Below, one piece after another: positions 6,910 to 14,528 of a stretch of DNA of 16,750 nt; positions within the stretch are counted from its first letter, which is position 1; each line of letters starts with the position of its first letter. The position numbers were made by a program, and so were the translations under genes. The notes beneath the pieces were generated by a model. It searched no databases. It saw only the letters and a list, made by a program, of their open reading frames with translations, and had not been told where the DNA came from. Source of the DNA: SIG299 sp964541485. GTDB lineage: Bacteria; Bacillota; Clostridia; Lachnospirales; Lachnospiraceae. The DNA lies in contig CAZIQL010000054.1 of NCBI GenBank assembly GCA_964541485.1, positions 1 through 16,750 of the forward strand, written 5' to 3'.

Positions 6910-7008
6910 TTACTTTATTTTATATGCTGCGCCGATAATTCCGGCATTGTTTCCAAGCTCTGCCGCCCTTAGTATACTCTTTTTTGCCCCATTCGTCAAT
7001 TTCAACTG
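6910..7008 (-). pseudogene. C-terminal remnant of a ROK-family glucokinase
   Basis: A 32-codon minus-strand frame, opened by a stop at 7009-7011 and without a usable start, ends with AAELGNNAGIIGAAYKIK and a TAA. The LGNNAGIIGAA block is the hallmark C-terminal helix of ROK-family sugar kinases such as GlcK. The rest of the kinase (about 280-300 residues) is absent: beyond 7011 the sequence is AT-rich and non-coding up to the PilZ promoter. The stop lies 14 bases before the lyase-like ATG, the spacing of adjacent operon genes, so the kinase was probably the upstream partner before a deletion. A promoter-like sequence for the lyase-like gene now overlaps the remnant. The match is by motif recognition. 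Confidence 0.65.
6971..6999 (-). promoter_or_regulatory. Promoter-like sequence for the lyase-like gene
   Basis: On the minus strand TTGACG (6994-6999, five of six) and TATACT (6971-6976, five of six) are separated by 17 bases, giving a start about 70 bases upstream of the ATG. It lies within the ROK remnant frame, so it either arose after the deletion or is the residue of an internal promoter. Confidence 0.6.
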
Positions 7009-7021
7009 TTAATTCCTTGGC

Positions 7022-7084
7022 AATTCCTCCGTCATTTTTTAGGAATTTATTGTGAAGTTCTTATGTCTCATTTTTCTAAGACAT
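7022..7084. repeat. Two inverted repeats in the divergent region before the PilZ genes
   Basis: AATTCCT (7022-7028) pairs with AGGAATT (7041-7047) across 12 bases, and ATGTCT (7063-7068) pairs with AGACAT (7079-7084) across 10 bases. Both are AT-rich, lie upstream of the PilZ promoter, and lack a T-tail suited to termination. The rest of the 6896-7172 gap holds the ROK remnant and the two divergent promoters; nothing else is seen in it. Confidence 0.3.
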
Positions 7085-7111
7085 TCTTCCTATTTTTATG
7101 GAAAATTGCAG

Positions 7112-7141
7112 TTGCGTTCACTTCCTCTTACATGATATAAT
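7112..7141 (+). promoter_or_regulatory. Promoter of the tandem PilZ genes
   Basis: TTGCGT (7112-7117) is followed after 18 bases by a perfect TATAAT (7136-7141) preceded by TGA, an extended -10. The predicted start is about 25 bases before the first PilZ start codon. This is one of the best promoters in the window. Confidence 0.7.
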
Positions 7142-7172
7142 TAATTTAGAAACACACATTGGGGAGGGCAGT

Positions 7173-7811
7173 ATGACCGGCAAAGACTTGGAACTCAACC
7201 ATTCTGTAGAATTGGATATCACAATAAACGGCAAAAAAGTTACTTTCTTATCTACCGTTGAAAAAATCATAGACCAGACTGTTTTGCTTTCACCAATTCG
7301 TTCTGACGGCAAATTGCTCGGTTTCCCTTCCACCTGTACGGTCAATCTGATTTATCCCGACTTTGTCAATACCTACATCTGGTATAATGTCACAGTGCGG
7401 GCTGTCAAATATGACCAGCAGGTATACCATGCAGTTACCTTAGAGCCGGAAGCTTCCACTATCAATCGTCGCGGCACCTTCCGTGTTTACAGCGGTGAAG
7501 AAATGCTGGTTACTACTTTCACTCACAATGGTCCGGTACCGCTTCACGTTATCGTCAGGGATATCAGTGAAAGCGGCATGTCATTTTTCAGCCAGCAGAC
7601 ATTAGATATCGGGCGCACCGTCCGTTTGAATCTTACGTTACAAAATGACCGCGAAATACATCTTGGAGCACAGATCGTCCGTGAAAAAAAAGACGGTTCC
7701 CGTTTCGGAACCTTATACGGTTGCAAATTCATCGAGAAAAATCCTCTGTTACCACGCTACCTAATGCGCTTACAGCAGGAGCACCAAAAGAGAAGAATGG
7801 GTTTAAAATAA
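7173..7811 (+). CDS. YcgR-like PilZ-domain protein, first copy
   Basis: A 212-residue cytosolic c-di-GMP receptor. The ATG at 7173 is chosen because GGGGAGGG lies just before it and its N-terminus aligns with the second copy; an upstream in-frame ATG at 7098 lies before the promoter -10. Residues about 8-90 match the YcgR N-terminal beta-barrel type (ITINGKKVTF, LLGFPSTCTVNLIYP). The PilZ domain starts near 98 with the c-di-GMP motif RxxxR (R100, R104 in INRRGTFRV) and D-x-S-x-x-G (130-135, DISESG). Both motifs are intact, so binding is expected. YcgR proteins brake flagellar rotation when bound, but other PilZ proteins act on exopolysaccharide or transcription; no flagellar gene is adjacent. 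The downstream gene is a paralog 18 bases away. Confidence 0.88.
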   Translation: MTGKDLELNHSVELDITINGKKVTFLSTVEKIIDQTVLLSPIRSDGKLLGFPSTCTVNLIYPDFVNTYIWYNVTVRAVKYDQQVYHAVTLEPEASTINRRGTFRVYSGEEMLVTTFTHNGPVPLHVIVRDISESGMSFFSQQTLDIGRTVRLNLTLQNDREIHLGAQIVREKKDGSRFGTLYGCKFIEKNPLLPRYLMRLQQEHQKRRMGLK

Positions 7812-7829
7812 CACACATCGGAGGAATCT

Positions 7830-8465
7830 ATGAACGCTGCCAAATTAGAGATTTCCCACTCCATGGAGTTAGAAATCTGGATTAACAATAAAAAGACAAC
7901 GTTAGTGACTGCAATTGAAAAAGTTGTTGATCAGACAGTTTTGCTTACACCGCTCCGTATCAACGGAAAACTGCTCGGTTTCCCACCTACCTGTACCGTC
8001 AATCTTCTTTATCCCACTCAGGAGCATGTTTATGCGTGGCAAAACGTACAAGTCAAAGCAGTAAAATACGAAAGAGAAGTCTACCACTGTGTCACATTAA
8101 ACGGCGATGCCATCACGGTCAACCGTCGTGGTTCTTATCGTGTATTTTTCGGGCAGGAAATGCTGATTACCACCTTTACCAATAATGGTCCAAAGTCCCT
8201 AAAGGTTCTGATTAAGGATGTCAGTGAAGGAGGCTTTGCCTTCTACACAAAAGAAGAATTTGAAATTGGACGTACCGTCCGTTTCAATATGTTGCTGAAA
8301 AATTCGCAGGAGCTTCATCTGACGGCACAAATTGTGCGCACCCAGTCCGATGAAACCCGGGGTGACACTCTGTACGGCTGCAAATTCCGGGAGAAAAGCC
8401 CGCATCTTCCGGGTGTACTGATGCATCTGCAGCAGGAACGCCAGAAACAAAAAATGGGATTATAA
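7830..8465 (+). CDS. YcgR-like PilZ-domain protein, second copy
   Basis: A 211-residue paralog of the preceding protein, about half identical by eye and aligning without gaps through the first 140 residues. The PilZ motifs are at the same positions: R100 and R104 in VNRRGSYRV, and DVSEGG at 130-135. The N-terminal YcgR-like barrel (IWINNKKTTL, LLGFPPTCTVNLLYP) is also kept, so both copies look functional. A GGAGGAATCT site precedes the ATG, and the leader shares ACACACAT with the leader of copy one. It is co-transcribed with copy one and followed by the 185-bp palindrome. The two may form a heterodimer or have diverged in c-di-GMP affinity or target; the sequence alone does not say. Confidence 0.88.
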   Translation: MNAAKLEISHSMELEIWINNKKTTLVTAIEKVVDQTVLLTPLRINGKLLGFPPTCTVNLLYPTQEHVYAWQNVQVKAVKYEREVYHCVTLNGDAITVNRRGSYRVFFGQEMLITTFTNNGPKSLKVLIKDVSEGGFAFYTKEEFEIGRTVRFNMLLKNSQELHLTAQIVRTQSDETRGDTLYGCKFREKSPHLPGVLMHLQQERQKQKMGL

Positions 8466-8468
8466 AGG

Positions 8469-8653
8469 AAGAGATTCTTATAGAAGCAAATTCCTCATTT
8501 CATACTCTTGTCCATTCCGCTCCTCGGACGCATGTATGTCCCTGTCGAATCACATCCCATAGATGTGTTCGCCATAGACATACATGCGTCCGCTGAGAGT
8601 CAGGACAATTGAGTAATGAAATGAGGAATTTTGTTTTTCTATAAAAATCTCTT
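8469..8653. repeat. 185-bp imperfect palindrome between converging genes
   Basis: Nested arms pair across the element: AAGAGATTCTTATAGAA (8469-8485) with 8637-8653, 16 of 17; 8488-8503 with 8616-8631, 16 of 16; ACTC plus TTGTCC (8504-8513) with 8601-8614, apart from two unpaired bases; 8525-8540 with 8577-8592, 16 of 16; and an inner CACATC/GATGTG hairpin at 8551-8567, extended by CGAA/TTCG. It fills almost all the space between the PilZ stop and the ABC exporter stop. It contains no credible gene. On the plus strand the arm around 8630-8640 is T-rich and could terminate PilZ transcripts. It may be a MITE-like or REP-like element, or a long bidirectional terminator. Confidence 0.8.
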
Positions 8654-8665
8654 TTATTACAGTTC

Positions 8666-10387
8666 CTAAAATTGGCTTTCGTAGAGAGTCTTGTAGAATC
8701 CGCCCTGTTTAAGGAGCGATTCATGGTTACCCTGTTCGATGATGTTTCCGTCCTTCATGACTAAAATCACATCCGCTTCCATAATGGTGGACAATCTGTG
8801 GGCTACAATAAAGCTGGTTCTGCCCTTCATCATCGTGGCAAATGCCTTCTGGATACGGATTTCGGTACGGGTATCGATGGACGAGGTCGCCTCATCAAGG
8901 ATTAACATCGGTGGCAGACAAAGCATAACCCTGGCGATGCACAGGAGCTGCTTCTGTCCCTGGGAGAGGCTGCCGCCGTCTTCACCGATTACAGTATCGT
9001 AACCTTGCGGCAGACGCTTGATAAAGCTGTGGGCATGGGATGCCTTGGCTGCTTCGATAATTTCCTCAAGAGTTGCATCCGGCTTGCCCATTGCAATGTT
9101 CTCACGGATGGTTCCGGCTCTGAGCCACGTGTCCTGAAGCACCATACCAAACGAAGTTCTAAGGTTCTTTCTTGTTATATTCCTAATATCTTTTCCTGCA
9201 ATTTCAATACTGCCATTCTTCACGTCATAAAACCGCATCAGCAGGTTGATAACCGTTGTTTTACCGCATCCGGTCGGTCCGACAATCGCAATTCGCTGAC
9301 CCGGCTGCACCTTCAGATTAAAGTCACGGATTAACGGTTTTTCCGGCACGTAAGAGAACTCCACATCCGAAAGTTCTACATGACCGTCTGCCTCTATCGT
9401 ATCTGGTACGTCCTCGCTCTCCGGCTCTGCATTGATAAACTCAAAAATTCTTGCCGCACAGGCAAGCGCATTCTGAAGCTCGGTTACCACACCCGAAATT
9501 TCGTTAAACGGCTTGGTATACTGGTTTGCATAGCTTAAGAACGAGGTCAGCTGTCCAACACTGATGCCTCCGCTGATAGCAAGTGCCGCTCCTGCGATAC
9601 CGACTGCCGCATATACAAGGCTGTTGACAAAGCGGGTACACGGATTAGTCAGTGACGAAAAGAACGTCGCCCTTAAGGAACTGCTCCGCAGTCTCTCATT
9701 GATTTCACCAAACTGCGCGAGCACCTCATCTTCCCTGCCAAACGCCTGTACTACCTTCTGTCCGCCAATCATCTCATCAATCAGTGCCGTCTGCTCTCCC
9801 CTGGTTTTGGACTGCAGCTGGAACATCGAATACGTTCTCTTTGCAATAAATGCCGCCACAAACAGGGACACCGGCGTAATCACAATCACTACCACGGTAA
9901 TTCCCGGATGGATGGTCAGCATGAAAAGGAGCGTTCCGACAATCGTTACCACACCGGTGAAAAACTGGGTAAAGCCCATAAGCAGACCGTCCGCAAACTG
10001 GTCCACATCGGTAATGATGCGGCTCACCACGTCGCCCTGGGTCTTCGTGTCCAGGTATGACAACGGCAGCTTTTCCAGCTTATCAAACGCACTTTCCCTG
10101 ATATCGTGCACCACATGATACGTGATGCGGTTGTTACATACATTCATAATCCACTGTGCAAGCCCGGTCAGTCCGATACACGCGGCAATGGTAATCAAAA
10201 TCTTCGTAATTCCTGCAAAATCCACCTTGCCCGGCTCAATAATCAAATCCACCGCATCACCGATTAAAATCGGAACATACAGTGTGAGCACTACAGAAAC
10301 TGCCGCAAACAGAATGGACAAAATCACAAAAAATGTGTGTTTCTTTACATATTGGAAAATCTGTTTCATTGTTGACATTTTGTTCAT
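8666..10387 (-). CDS. Heterodimeric ABC exporter, subunit with the consensus ATPase site
   Basis: A half-transporter of about 573 residues in the multidrug/lipid exporter class: six transmembrane helices (about 15-310), then a nucleotide-binding domain. Walker A GPTGCGKT (370-377), Walker B MLILDE with catalytic Glu499, and the H-loop His530 are intact, but the signature is LSQGQ (474-478) instead of LSGGQ. This is the pattern of the catalytic-site subunit in heterodimers such as TM287/288, BmrCD or LmrCD, where the altered signature faces the partner's degenerate site. A GTG at 10390 abuts the upstream stop, but ATG at 10387 is better placed eight bases from GGAGG. It is the last gene of the efflux operon; transcription runs into the palindrome. 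The substrate is unknown. Confidence 0.93.
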   Translation of the reverse strand: MNKMSTMKQIFQYVKKHTFFVILSILFAAVSVVLTLYVPILIGDAVDLIIEPGKVDFAGITKILITIAACIGLTGLAQWIMNVCNNRITYHVVHDIRESAFDKLEKLPLSYLDTKTQGDVVSRIITDVDQFADGLLMGFTQFFTGVVTIVGTLLFMLTIHPGITVVVIVITPVSLFVAAFIAKRTYSMFQLQSKTRGEQTALIDEMIGGQKVVQAFGREDEVLAQFGEINERLRSSSLRATFFSSLTNPCTRFVNSLVYAAVGIAGAALAISGGISVGQLTSFLSYANQYTKPFNEISGVVTELQNALACAARIFEFINAEPESEDVPDTIEADGHVELSDVEFSYVPEKPLIRDFNLKVQPGQRIAIVGPTGCGKTTVINLLMRFYDVKNGSIEIAGKDIRNITRKNLRTSFGMVLQDTWLRAGTIRENIAMGKPDATLEEIIEAAKASHAHSFIKRLPQGYDTVIGEDGGSLSQGQKQLLCIARVMLCLPPMLILDEATSSIDTRTEIRIQKAFATMMKGRTSFIVAHRLSTIMEADVILVMKDGNIIEQGNHESLLKQGGFYKTLYESQF

Positions 10388-10390
10388 CAC

Positions 10391-12208
10391 TTACGCCTCC
10401 TTTTTCCCGGACAACTGGGACTCGTGAATTTCTCTGTATACTTCACAGGAAGCTAAAAGCTCCTCGTGTGTACCGATGCCCGCCACTTCGCCGTCTTCCA
10501 ATACGATAATCTGGTCTGCATGGAGTACGGAAGCTGTTCTCTGGGATACGATAAACACGGTCATTTCTTTATTTAACTCGCGGATTGCCTTTCTAAGCGC
10601 CGCATCAGTTGCATAGTCAAGTGCAGATGCGCTGTCATCTAAAATCAGGATTTCCGGCTGCTTTACGAGCGCCCTTGCAATCGTAAGACGCTGTTTCTGA
10701 CCACCGGATAAGTTTCTTCCACCCTGCTGAATTTCAAAATCCAGCATACCTTCCTTCTCACTGACAAAATCCTTTGCCTGCGCAGACTCAAGTGCTCTCC
10801 AGATTTCCTCATCCGTTGCATCATTTTTGCCCCAGCAGATATTGTCACGAATAGTACCACGGAACAACACTGCCTTCTGTGGAACCATACCGACCTTTTC
10901 CTTTAATTCCTCCGGCTCATATGTCTTTACATCCTTGCCGTCCACCAGCACTCTTCCGCCGGTCGCATCATAAAATCTCGGAATCATATGTACCAGCGAG
11001 GATTTACCGGAGCCTGTACCACCGATGATGCCAATGGTTTCCCCTTTCTTCACGGTCACATGGATATCGGACAAGGAATCTGCTCCTGCCCCCGGATAAC
11101 GTAAGGTAGCATGTTCAAAAACGACCTTGGATGGTGCAACACTCTCCATTGTTTTCGATGGTTTCTCTCCATTTCCCTCTGTGTTTCGACGAGGTTCTAC
11201 ATCAGTAGAAGCATCATTTCCTGCCATTTCTGCAAGAGCCTCCTCTTCCGTATACACACGGATACCGGCAGGTGTATCAAGTACCGCCTGAATACGGTTT
11301 CCGCAGGCCACAGCCTTAGTCACCGTAATAATAAGGTTTGCAAGCTTAACAAGCTCCACTAAAATCTGCGACATGTAATTGACCAATGCAATGACCTCAC
11401 CACGTGTCAAAATACCGTCCTCTACCTGTACCGCACCGGTATAGATGAGCACAATGGTTGCCGCATTCACAATAATATAAGTAACCGGGTTCATCAGTGC
11501 AGAAATCTTACCGACAAACATCTGCAAGTGGGTCAGATTTTCATTGTACCCGTCAAAAATCTCCTGCTCTTCTTTTTCCCTGCAAAATGCGCGGATGACA
11601 CGCACACCGCTTAGATTCTCTCTTGTGATGCCAAGCACCTTATCAAGTGCCGCCTGCACCTTCTTATAAAGCGGAATACTGATTAACATGATGCCGAATA
11701 CCACAATGGAGAGAAGCGGAATCGTCACTACAAAAATCATTGCCGCCTTGACATCTATCGTAAATGCCATAATCATGGCGCCAAACACCACAATCGGCGA
11801 ACGTAAGAACAGTCTCAGTACAAGATTTACGCCGGACTGCACTTGATTCATATCACTGGTCAGCCTGGTAATCAGTGTCGATGTACCGATTTCATCAATC
11901 TTTGCATAGTTCATCGACTGAATGTGCTGAAACAGCACCTGTTTTACCTCTGCGGTAAAGCCTACGGCTGCCTTGGCAGAAAAGAATTGCGCCGTCACGG
12001 ACGTTGCAAGACCGACTACCGCAAGCAGTACAAGCAAAAGTCCCATTTTTATAATATAAGGATAATCAGCATTTTTAATCCCCACATCGACAATTGCTGC
12101 CATAACAAGCGGAACAAACAGTTCAAACGATGCCTCTAACATCTTAAACAAAGGTGCCAGCACCGTCTCTTTTTTATAATGTTTCATGAACACGAGAAGC
12201 TTTTTCAT
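10391..12208 (-). CDS. Heterodimeric ABC exporter, subunit with the degenerate ATPase site
   Basis: A 605-residue half-transporter: six transmembrane helices (about 15-305) and a nucleotide-binding domain with Walker A GGTGSGKS (396-403) and a normal signature LSGGQ (500-504). Walker B is ILILDD, with Asp525 in place of the catalytic Glu, and the H-loop reads VSQRT, with Gln556 in place of His. Such replacements mark the degenerate half of heterodimeric exporters and agree with LSQGQ in the partner. A polar linker of about 35 residues (about 326-360) between membrane and ATPase domains is longer than usual. Start: ATG in an ATGA overlap with the MATE gene stop, with AAAGGAGG nine bases upstream; its stop abuts the partner gene. 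Confidence 0.93.
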   Translation of the reverse strand: MKKLLVFMKHYKKETVLAPLFKMLEASFELFVPLVMAAIVDVGIKNADYPYIIKMGLLLVLLAVVGLATSVTAQFFSAKAAVGFTAEVKQVLFQHIQSMNYAKIDEIGTSTLITRLTSDMNQVQSGVNLVLRLFLRSPIVVFGAMIMAFTIDVKAAMIFVVTIPLLSIVVFGIMLISIPLYKKVQAALDKVLGITRENLSGVRVIRAFCREKEEQEIFDGYNENLTHLQMFVGKISALMNPVTYIIVNAATIVLIYTGAVQVEDGILTRGEVIALVNYMSQILVELVKLANLIITVTKAVACGNRIQAVLDTPAGIRVYTEEEALAEMAGNDASTDVEPRRNTEGNGEKPSKTMESVAPSKVVFEHATLRYPGAGADSLSDIHVTVKKGETIGIIGGTGSGKSSLVHMIPRFYDATGGRVLVDGKDVKTYEPEELKEKVGMVPQKAVLFRGTIRDNICWGKNDATDEEIWRALESAQAKDFVSEKEGMLDFEIQQGGRNLSGGQKQRLTIARALVKQPEILILDDSASALDYATDAALRKAIRELNKEMTVFIVSQRTASVLHADQIIVLEDGEVAGIGTHEELLASCEVYREIHESQLSGKKEA

Positions 12209-13572
12209 TCTGCCAATCCTCCTTTGCGTTTCATTTTTCCCATAATGATATAATAGCTGATACCAAGCAGCATTGCCGCACCAATCCAGGCAAGAATCTC
12301 TGCCCAGAAAATACCGTCACTGCCAATCACCCGGGTCAGCATAAGCACCGCTCCGGTTCGCATGATAAACTCTAAAATTCCGGATAACATCGGAATCAAG
12401 GTATTGCCCATGCCCTGCAAGGCTGAGCGGTACACATACAAAAGATACAGCGACGGGAGCGCAAGACTCATAAAAATCAAATAGCGGTAGGCCACTGCAC
12501 CTGCTGCGAGAATTTCCTCCGGTGTACCCGATAAGAACAGCCCGATAATGAATCGTCCAAAAATCATCATGCATCCGGCAATCACAAGCGAAGTTGCAAC
12601 AGAAACCACTAACGATGCAATATGTCCGTTCTTTAAGCGCTCCATCTTTCTTGCACCGATATTTTGTCCCACGTACGTGGAAATGGCATATCCAAACGAG
12701 GTTGCCGCAATCTCAAGCACACCGTAGAGCTTGTTTGTCGCCGTATAACCTGCAATAAACAATACCCCAAATCCATTTACCACAAACTGCACAATCATAC
12801 CACCGATGGCAATAATGCCGTTCTGAAAAGCAAGCGGCATGGAAAGCTTAAGTAACCTGCCACACAGGCGATTGTCTATCTGAAAATCTTCTTTTGAAAG
12901 AGAAATTCCGCCGGAACGGTTCAGTTCACGGAAGCAGTACACCGATGCCACCACCTGGGCAATCAGAGTCGCCACTGCGGCACCTGCCACACCAAACGGA
13001 AAGACCATAACAAAAAGCATGTCCAGTACGATATTGACAAAGGATGCCACAATCATCGCATAGAGTGGCGTTTTTCCGTCTCCCATCGCCCGGAGCGTTG
13101 CCGCCAGCACGTTATACGTCATGGTAATCGGGATTCCCGCAAAGAAAATCCGCACATACGTCATGGACATCGGCATAATCTCCGCCGGGGTATCCAAAAG
13201 ATGTAATACCGGAAGCGCAATCATCTGAAATATCACCAAAAGCACCGCTGCACAAATTGCGGAAAGCACGATGGCATTGCCGATGGTCTTTTGAAGGCGT
13301 GCTTTATTGCCTGCGCCAAACTCCTGTGCCATCGGGATGGAAAAGCCCTGGGCCAAGCCGGACAGCATGCCGATACTCATCCAGTTTAACCAGTCCGAGG
13401 CTCCGACCGCAGCAAGCGCATCTACACCGATGCCTTTGCCTACCACCATTGTGTCGACCACGGTATACATCTGCTGGAACACATTGCCAAGCATCAGCGG
13501 AAGGGCAAATGTAATCAGCAATCTATATGGATTTCCTTCTGTCATTACAATTGTTTTGTCTTTTTTACGCAT
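12205..13572 (-). CDS. MATE family efflux transporter
   Basis: A 455-residue integral membrane protein of the MATE family, which exports drugs or metabolites in exchange for sodium ions or protons. The start at 13572 is chosen over an upstream in-frame start because AAGGAG lies six bases before it and it gives MRKKDKTIVMTEGNPYR, a normal MATE N-terminus. About twelve hydrophobic helices in two halves are visible, with the typical FQQMYTVVDTMVVGK segment in the first helix region and an NGFGVLFIAGYTATNK segment starting the second half. The start overlaps the eamA-family gene by eight bases and the end overlaps the ABC gene by four. Substrate and coupling ion are not readable. Confidence 0.93.
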   Translation of the reverse strand: MRKKDKTIVMTEGNPYRLLITFALPLMLGNVFQQMYTVVDTMVVGKGIGVDALAAVGASDWLNWMSIGMLSGLAQGFSIPMAQEFGAGNKARLQKTIGNAIVLSAICAAVLLVIFQMIALPVLHLLDTPAEIMPMSMTYVRIFFAGIPITMTYNVLAATLRAMGDGKTPLYAMIVASFVNIVLDMLFVMVFPFGVAGAAVATLIAQVVASVYCFRELNRSGGISLSKEDFQIDNRLCGRLLKLSMPLAFQNGIIAIGGMIVQFVVNGFGVLFIAGYTATNKLYGVLEIAATSFGYAISTYVGQNIGARKMERLKNGHIASLVVSVATSLVIAGCMMIFGRFIIGLFLSGTPEEILAAGAVAYRYLIFMSLALPSLYLLYVYRSALQGMGNTLIPMLSGILEFIMRTGAVLMLTRVIGSDGIFWAEILAWIGAAMLLGISYYIIMGKMKRKGGLAE

Positions 13573-14440
13573 GTTTCTCCTTCTGCGGCAGCTGTGCCAG
13601 CACAATTGCCACAAACATCAGTCCGCAACCAAACAGTTCGCGGGCAGACAGCGTCTGTCTCAAAATAAGGAATCCACCCAATACGGAAAAGCTGGATTCC
13701 AGACTTAAAATAAGAACCGCTATTGTCGGATTATAATTTCTCTGTCCTAAAATCTGCAAGGTATAGCCAACACCGCTTGATAATACACCGGCGTATAAAA
13801 TGGACCATTTAGCATCCCAAAGTCCCGGCAGGGACGGTGTTTCCATCGTAAACATCAGAATACAGGAAAGCACGCCTGCCACTAAAAACTGCAGACAGGA
13901 CAGCTGGATTCCGTTTACCTTTGGTGCAAAGTGGTCAATCACCAAAATATGTATGGAGAACAAAAATGCGGAAGCAAGTAAAAACCAGTCTCCGGTTGCC
14001 ACCTGAACGCTGTCTCCGGTCATACAAAGCAAATACAATCCAATCACGGAACAGCCCACTCCAATCCAGACGGACATCCCGCATTTTTTCTTAAACAGCA
14101 GTCCAAGCACCGGTACAATCACAATATAGAGTGCGGTAAGGAAACCCGCCTTTCCAACGCTGGTTGTCACAATACCCACCTGCTGTAAATTCATGGCGCA
14201 GGTCAGAATCAGGCCGCAAAGGACACCACCTACAAGCAGGTCCTTTTTATTGCCGTTTCCTTCTCCTTTTCCCCAATAAATTGCCACAGGCAGCAATACA
14301 AGTCCACCCACCAGGCATCGAACCGCATTAAATGTAAACGGTCCGACATAATCCATTCCGGCGCTTTGCGCAACAAAAGCAAAACCCCAGATAATTGCTG
14401 CTGAAAACAGCATCACGGTGTTTTTCGCACTATTTTTCAT
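13565..14440 (-). CDS. EamA/DMT family permease
   Basis: A 291-residue drug/metabolite transporter superfamily protein with ten hydrophobic helices in two EamA repeats (about 8-140 and 150-285). The first repeat has the characteristic IIWGFAFVAQ and FNAVRCLVGG segments; the second ends with a helix in LILSLESSFSVLGGFLILRQ, again typical. Members export amino acids, sugars, cofactors or toxic compounds. AGGAG sits seven bases before the ATG. It is the first gene of the efflux operon, about 90 bases after a promoter-like sequence; its end overlaps the MATE gene by eight bases. The substrate is not predictable. Confidence 0.92.
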   Translation of the reverse strand: MKNSAKNTVMLFSAAIIWGFAFVAQSAGMDYVGPFTFNAVRCLVGGLVLLPVAIYWGKGEGNGNKKDLLVGGVLCGLILTCAMNLQQVGIVTTSVGKAGFLTALYIVIVPVLGLLFKKKCGMSVWIGVGCSVIGLYLLCMTGDSVQVATGDWFLLASAFLFSIHILVIDHFAPKVNGIQLSCLQFLVAGVLSCILMFTMETPSLPGLWDAKWSILYAGVLSSGVGYTLQILGQRNYNPTIAVLILSLESSFSVLGGFLILRQTLSARELFGCGLMFVAIVLAQLPQKEKHA

Positions 14441-14451
14441 TCGAATTCTCC

Positions 14452-14500
14452 TGACTCTCTTCTTATAATTCTCTCTAATTCTAACTCTTTGACTCTCTTC
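14452..14500 (-). repeat. Two 11-bp direct repeats in the efflux operon leader
   Basis: TGACTCTCTTC occurs at 14452-14462 and 14490-14500, read as GAAGAGAGTCA in the mRNA leader. The copy at 14452 lies directly upstream of the eamA-family ribosome site. The whole leader between is purine-rich with many GAG/UAG triplets. It could be a protein-binding RNA element or low-complexity sequence. Confidence 0.45.
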
Positions 14501-14507
14501 GTTTCCA

Positions 14508-14528
14508 TATGGTAATTAAAAGACCATA
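14508..14528. promoter_or_regulatory. Inverted repeat at the efflux operon transcription start
   Basis: TATGGT (14508-14513) and ACCATA (14523-14528) form a dyad with a 9-bp spacer just downstream of the predicted -10 and start site. The position suits a repressor operator; the protein is unknown. Confidence 0.35.

Noticed and set aside
7022..7047. Inverted repeat AATTCCT/AGGAATT considered as a terminator
   Set aside because: No T-run follows the stem and no gene ends nearby on either strand.
7098..7172. Upstream in-frame start of the first PilZ gene
   Set aside because: It precedes the -10 element at 7136-7141 and has no ribosome site; the ATG at 7173 has one and aligns with the paralog.
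8500..8724. Minus-strand open frame inside the palindrome
   Set aside because: It runs through both palindrome arms and into the ABC gene in another frame, has no ribosome site and no recognisable family.
9564..10118. Plus-strand open frame of 184 codons opposite the ABC exporter gene
   Set aside because: Antisense to a clearly coding membrane domain; composition is a mirror of hydrophobic codons and there is no ribosome site.
10388..10390. GTG as start of the second ABC gene
   Set aside because: It is only five bases from the GGAGG site; the ATG at 10387 has normal spacing. The difference is one residue.
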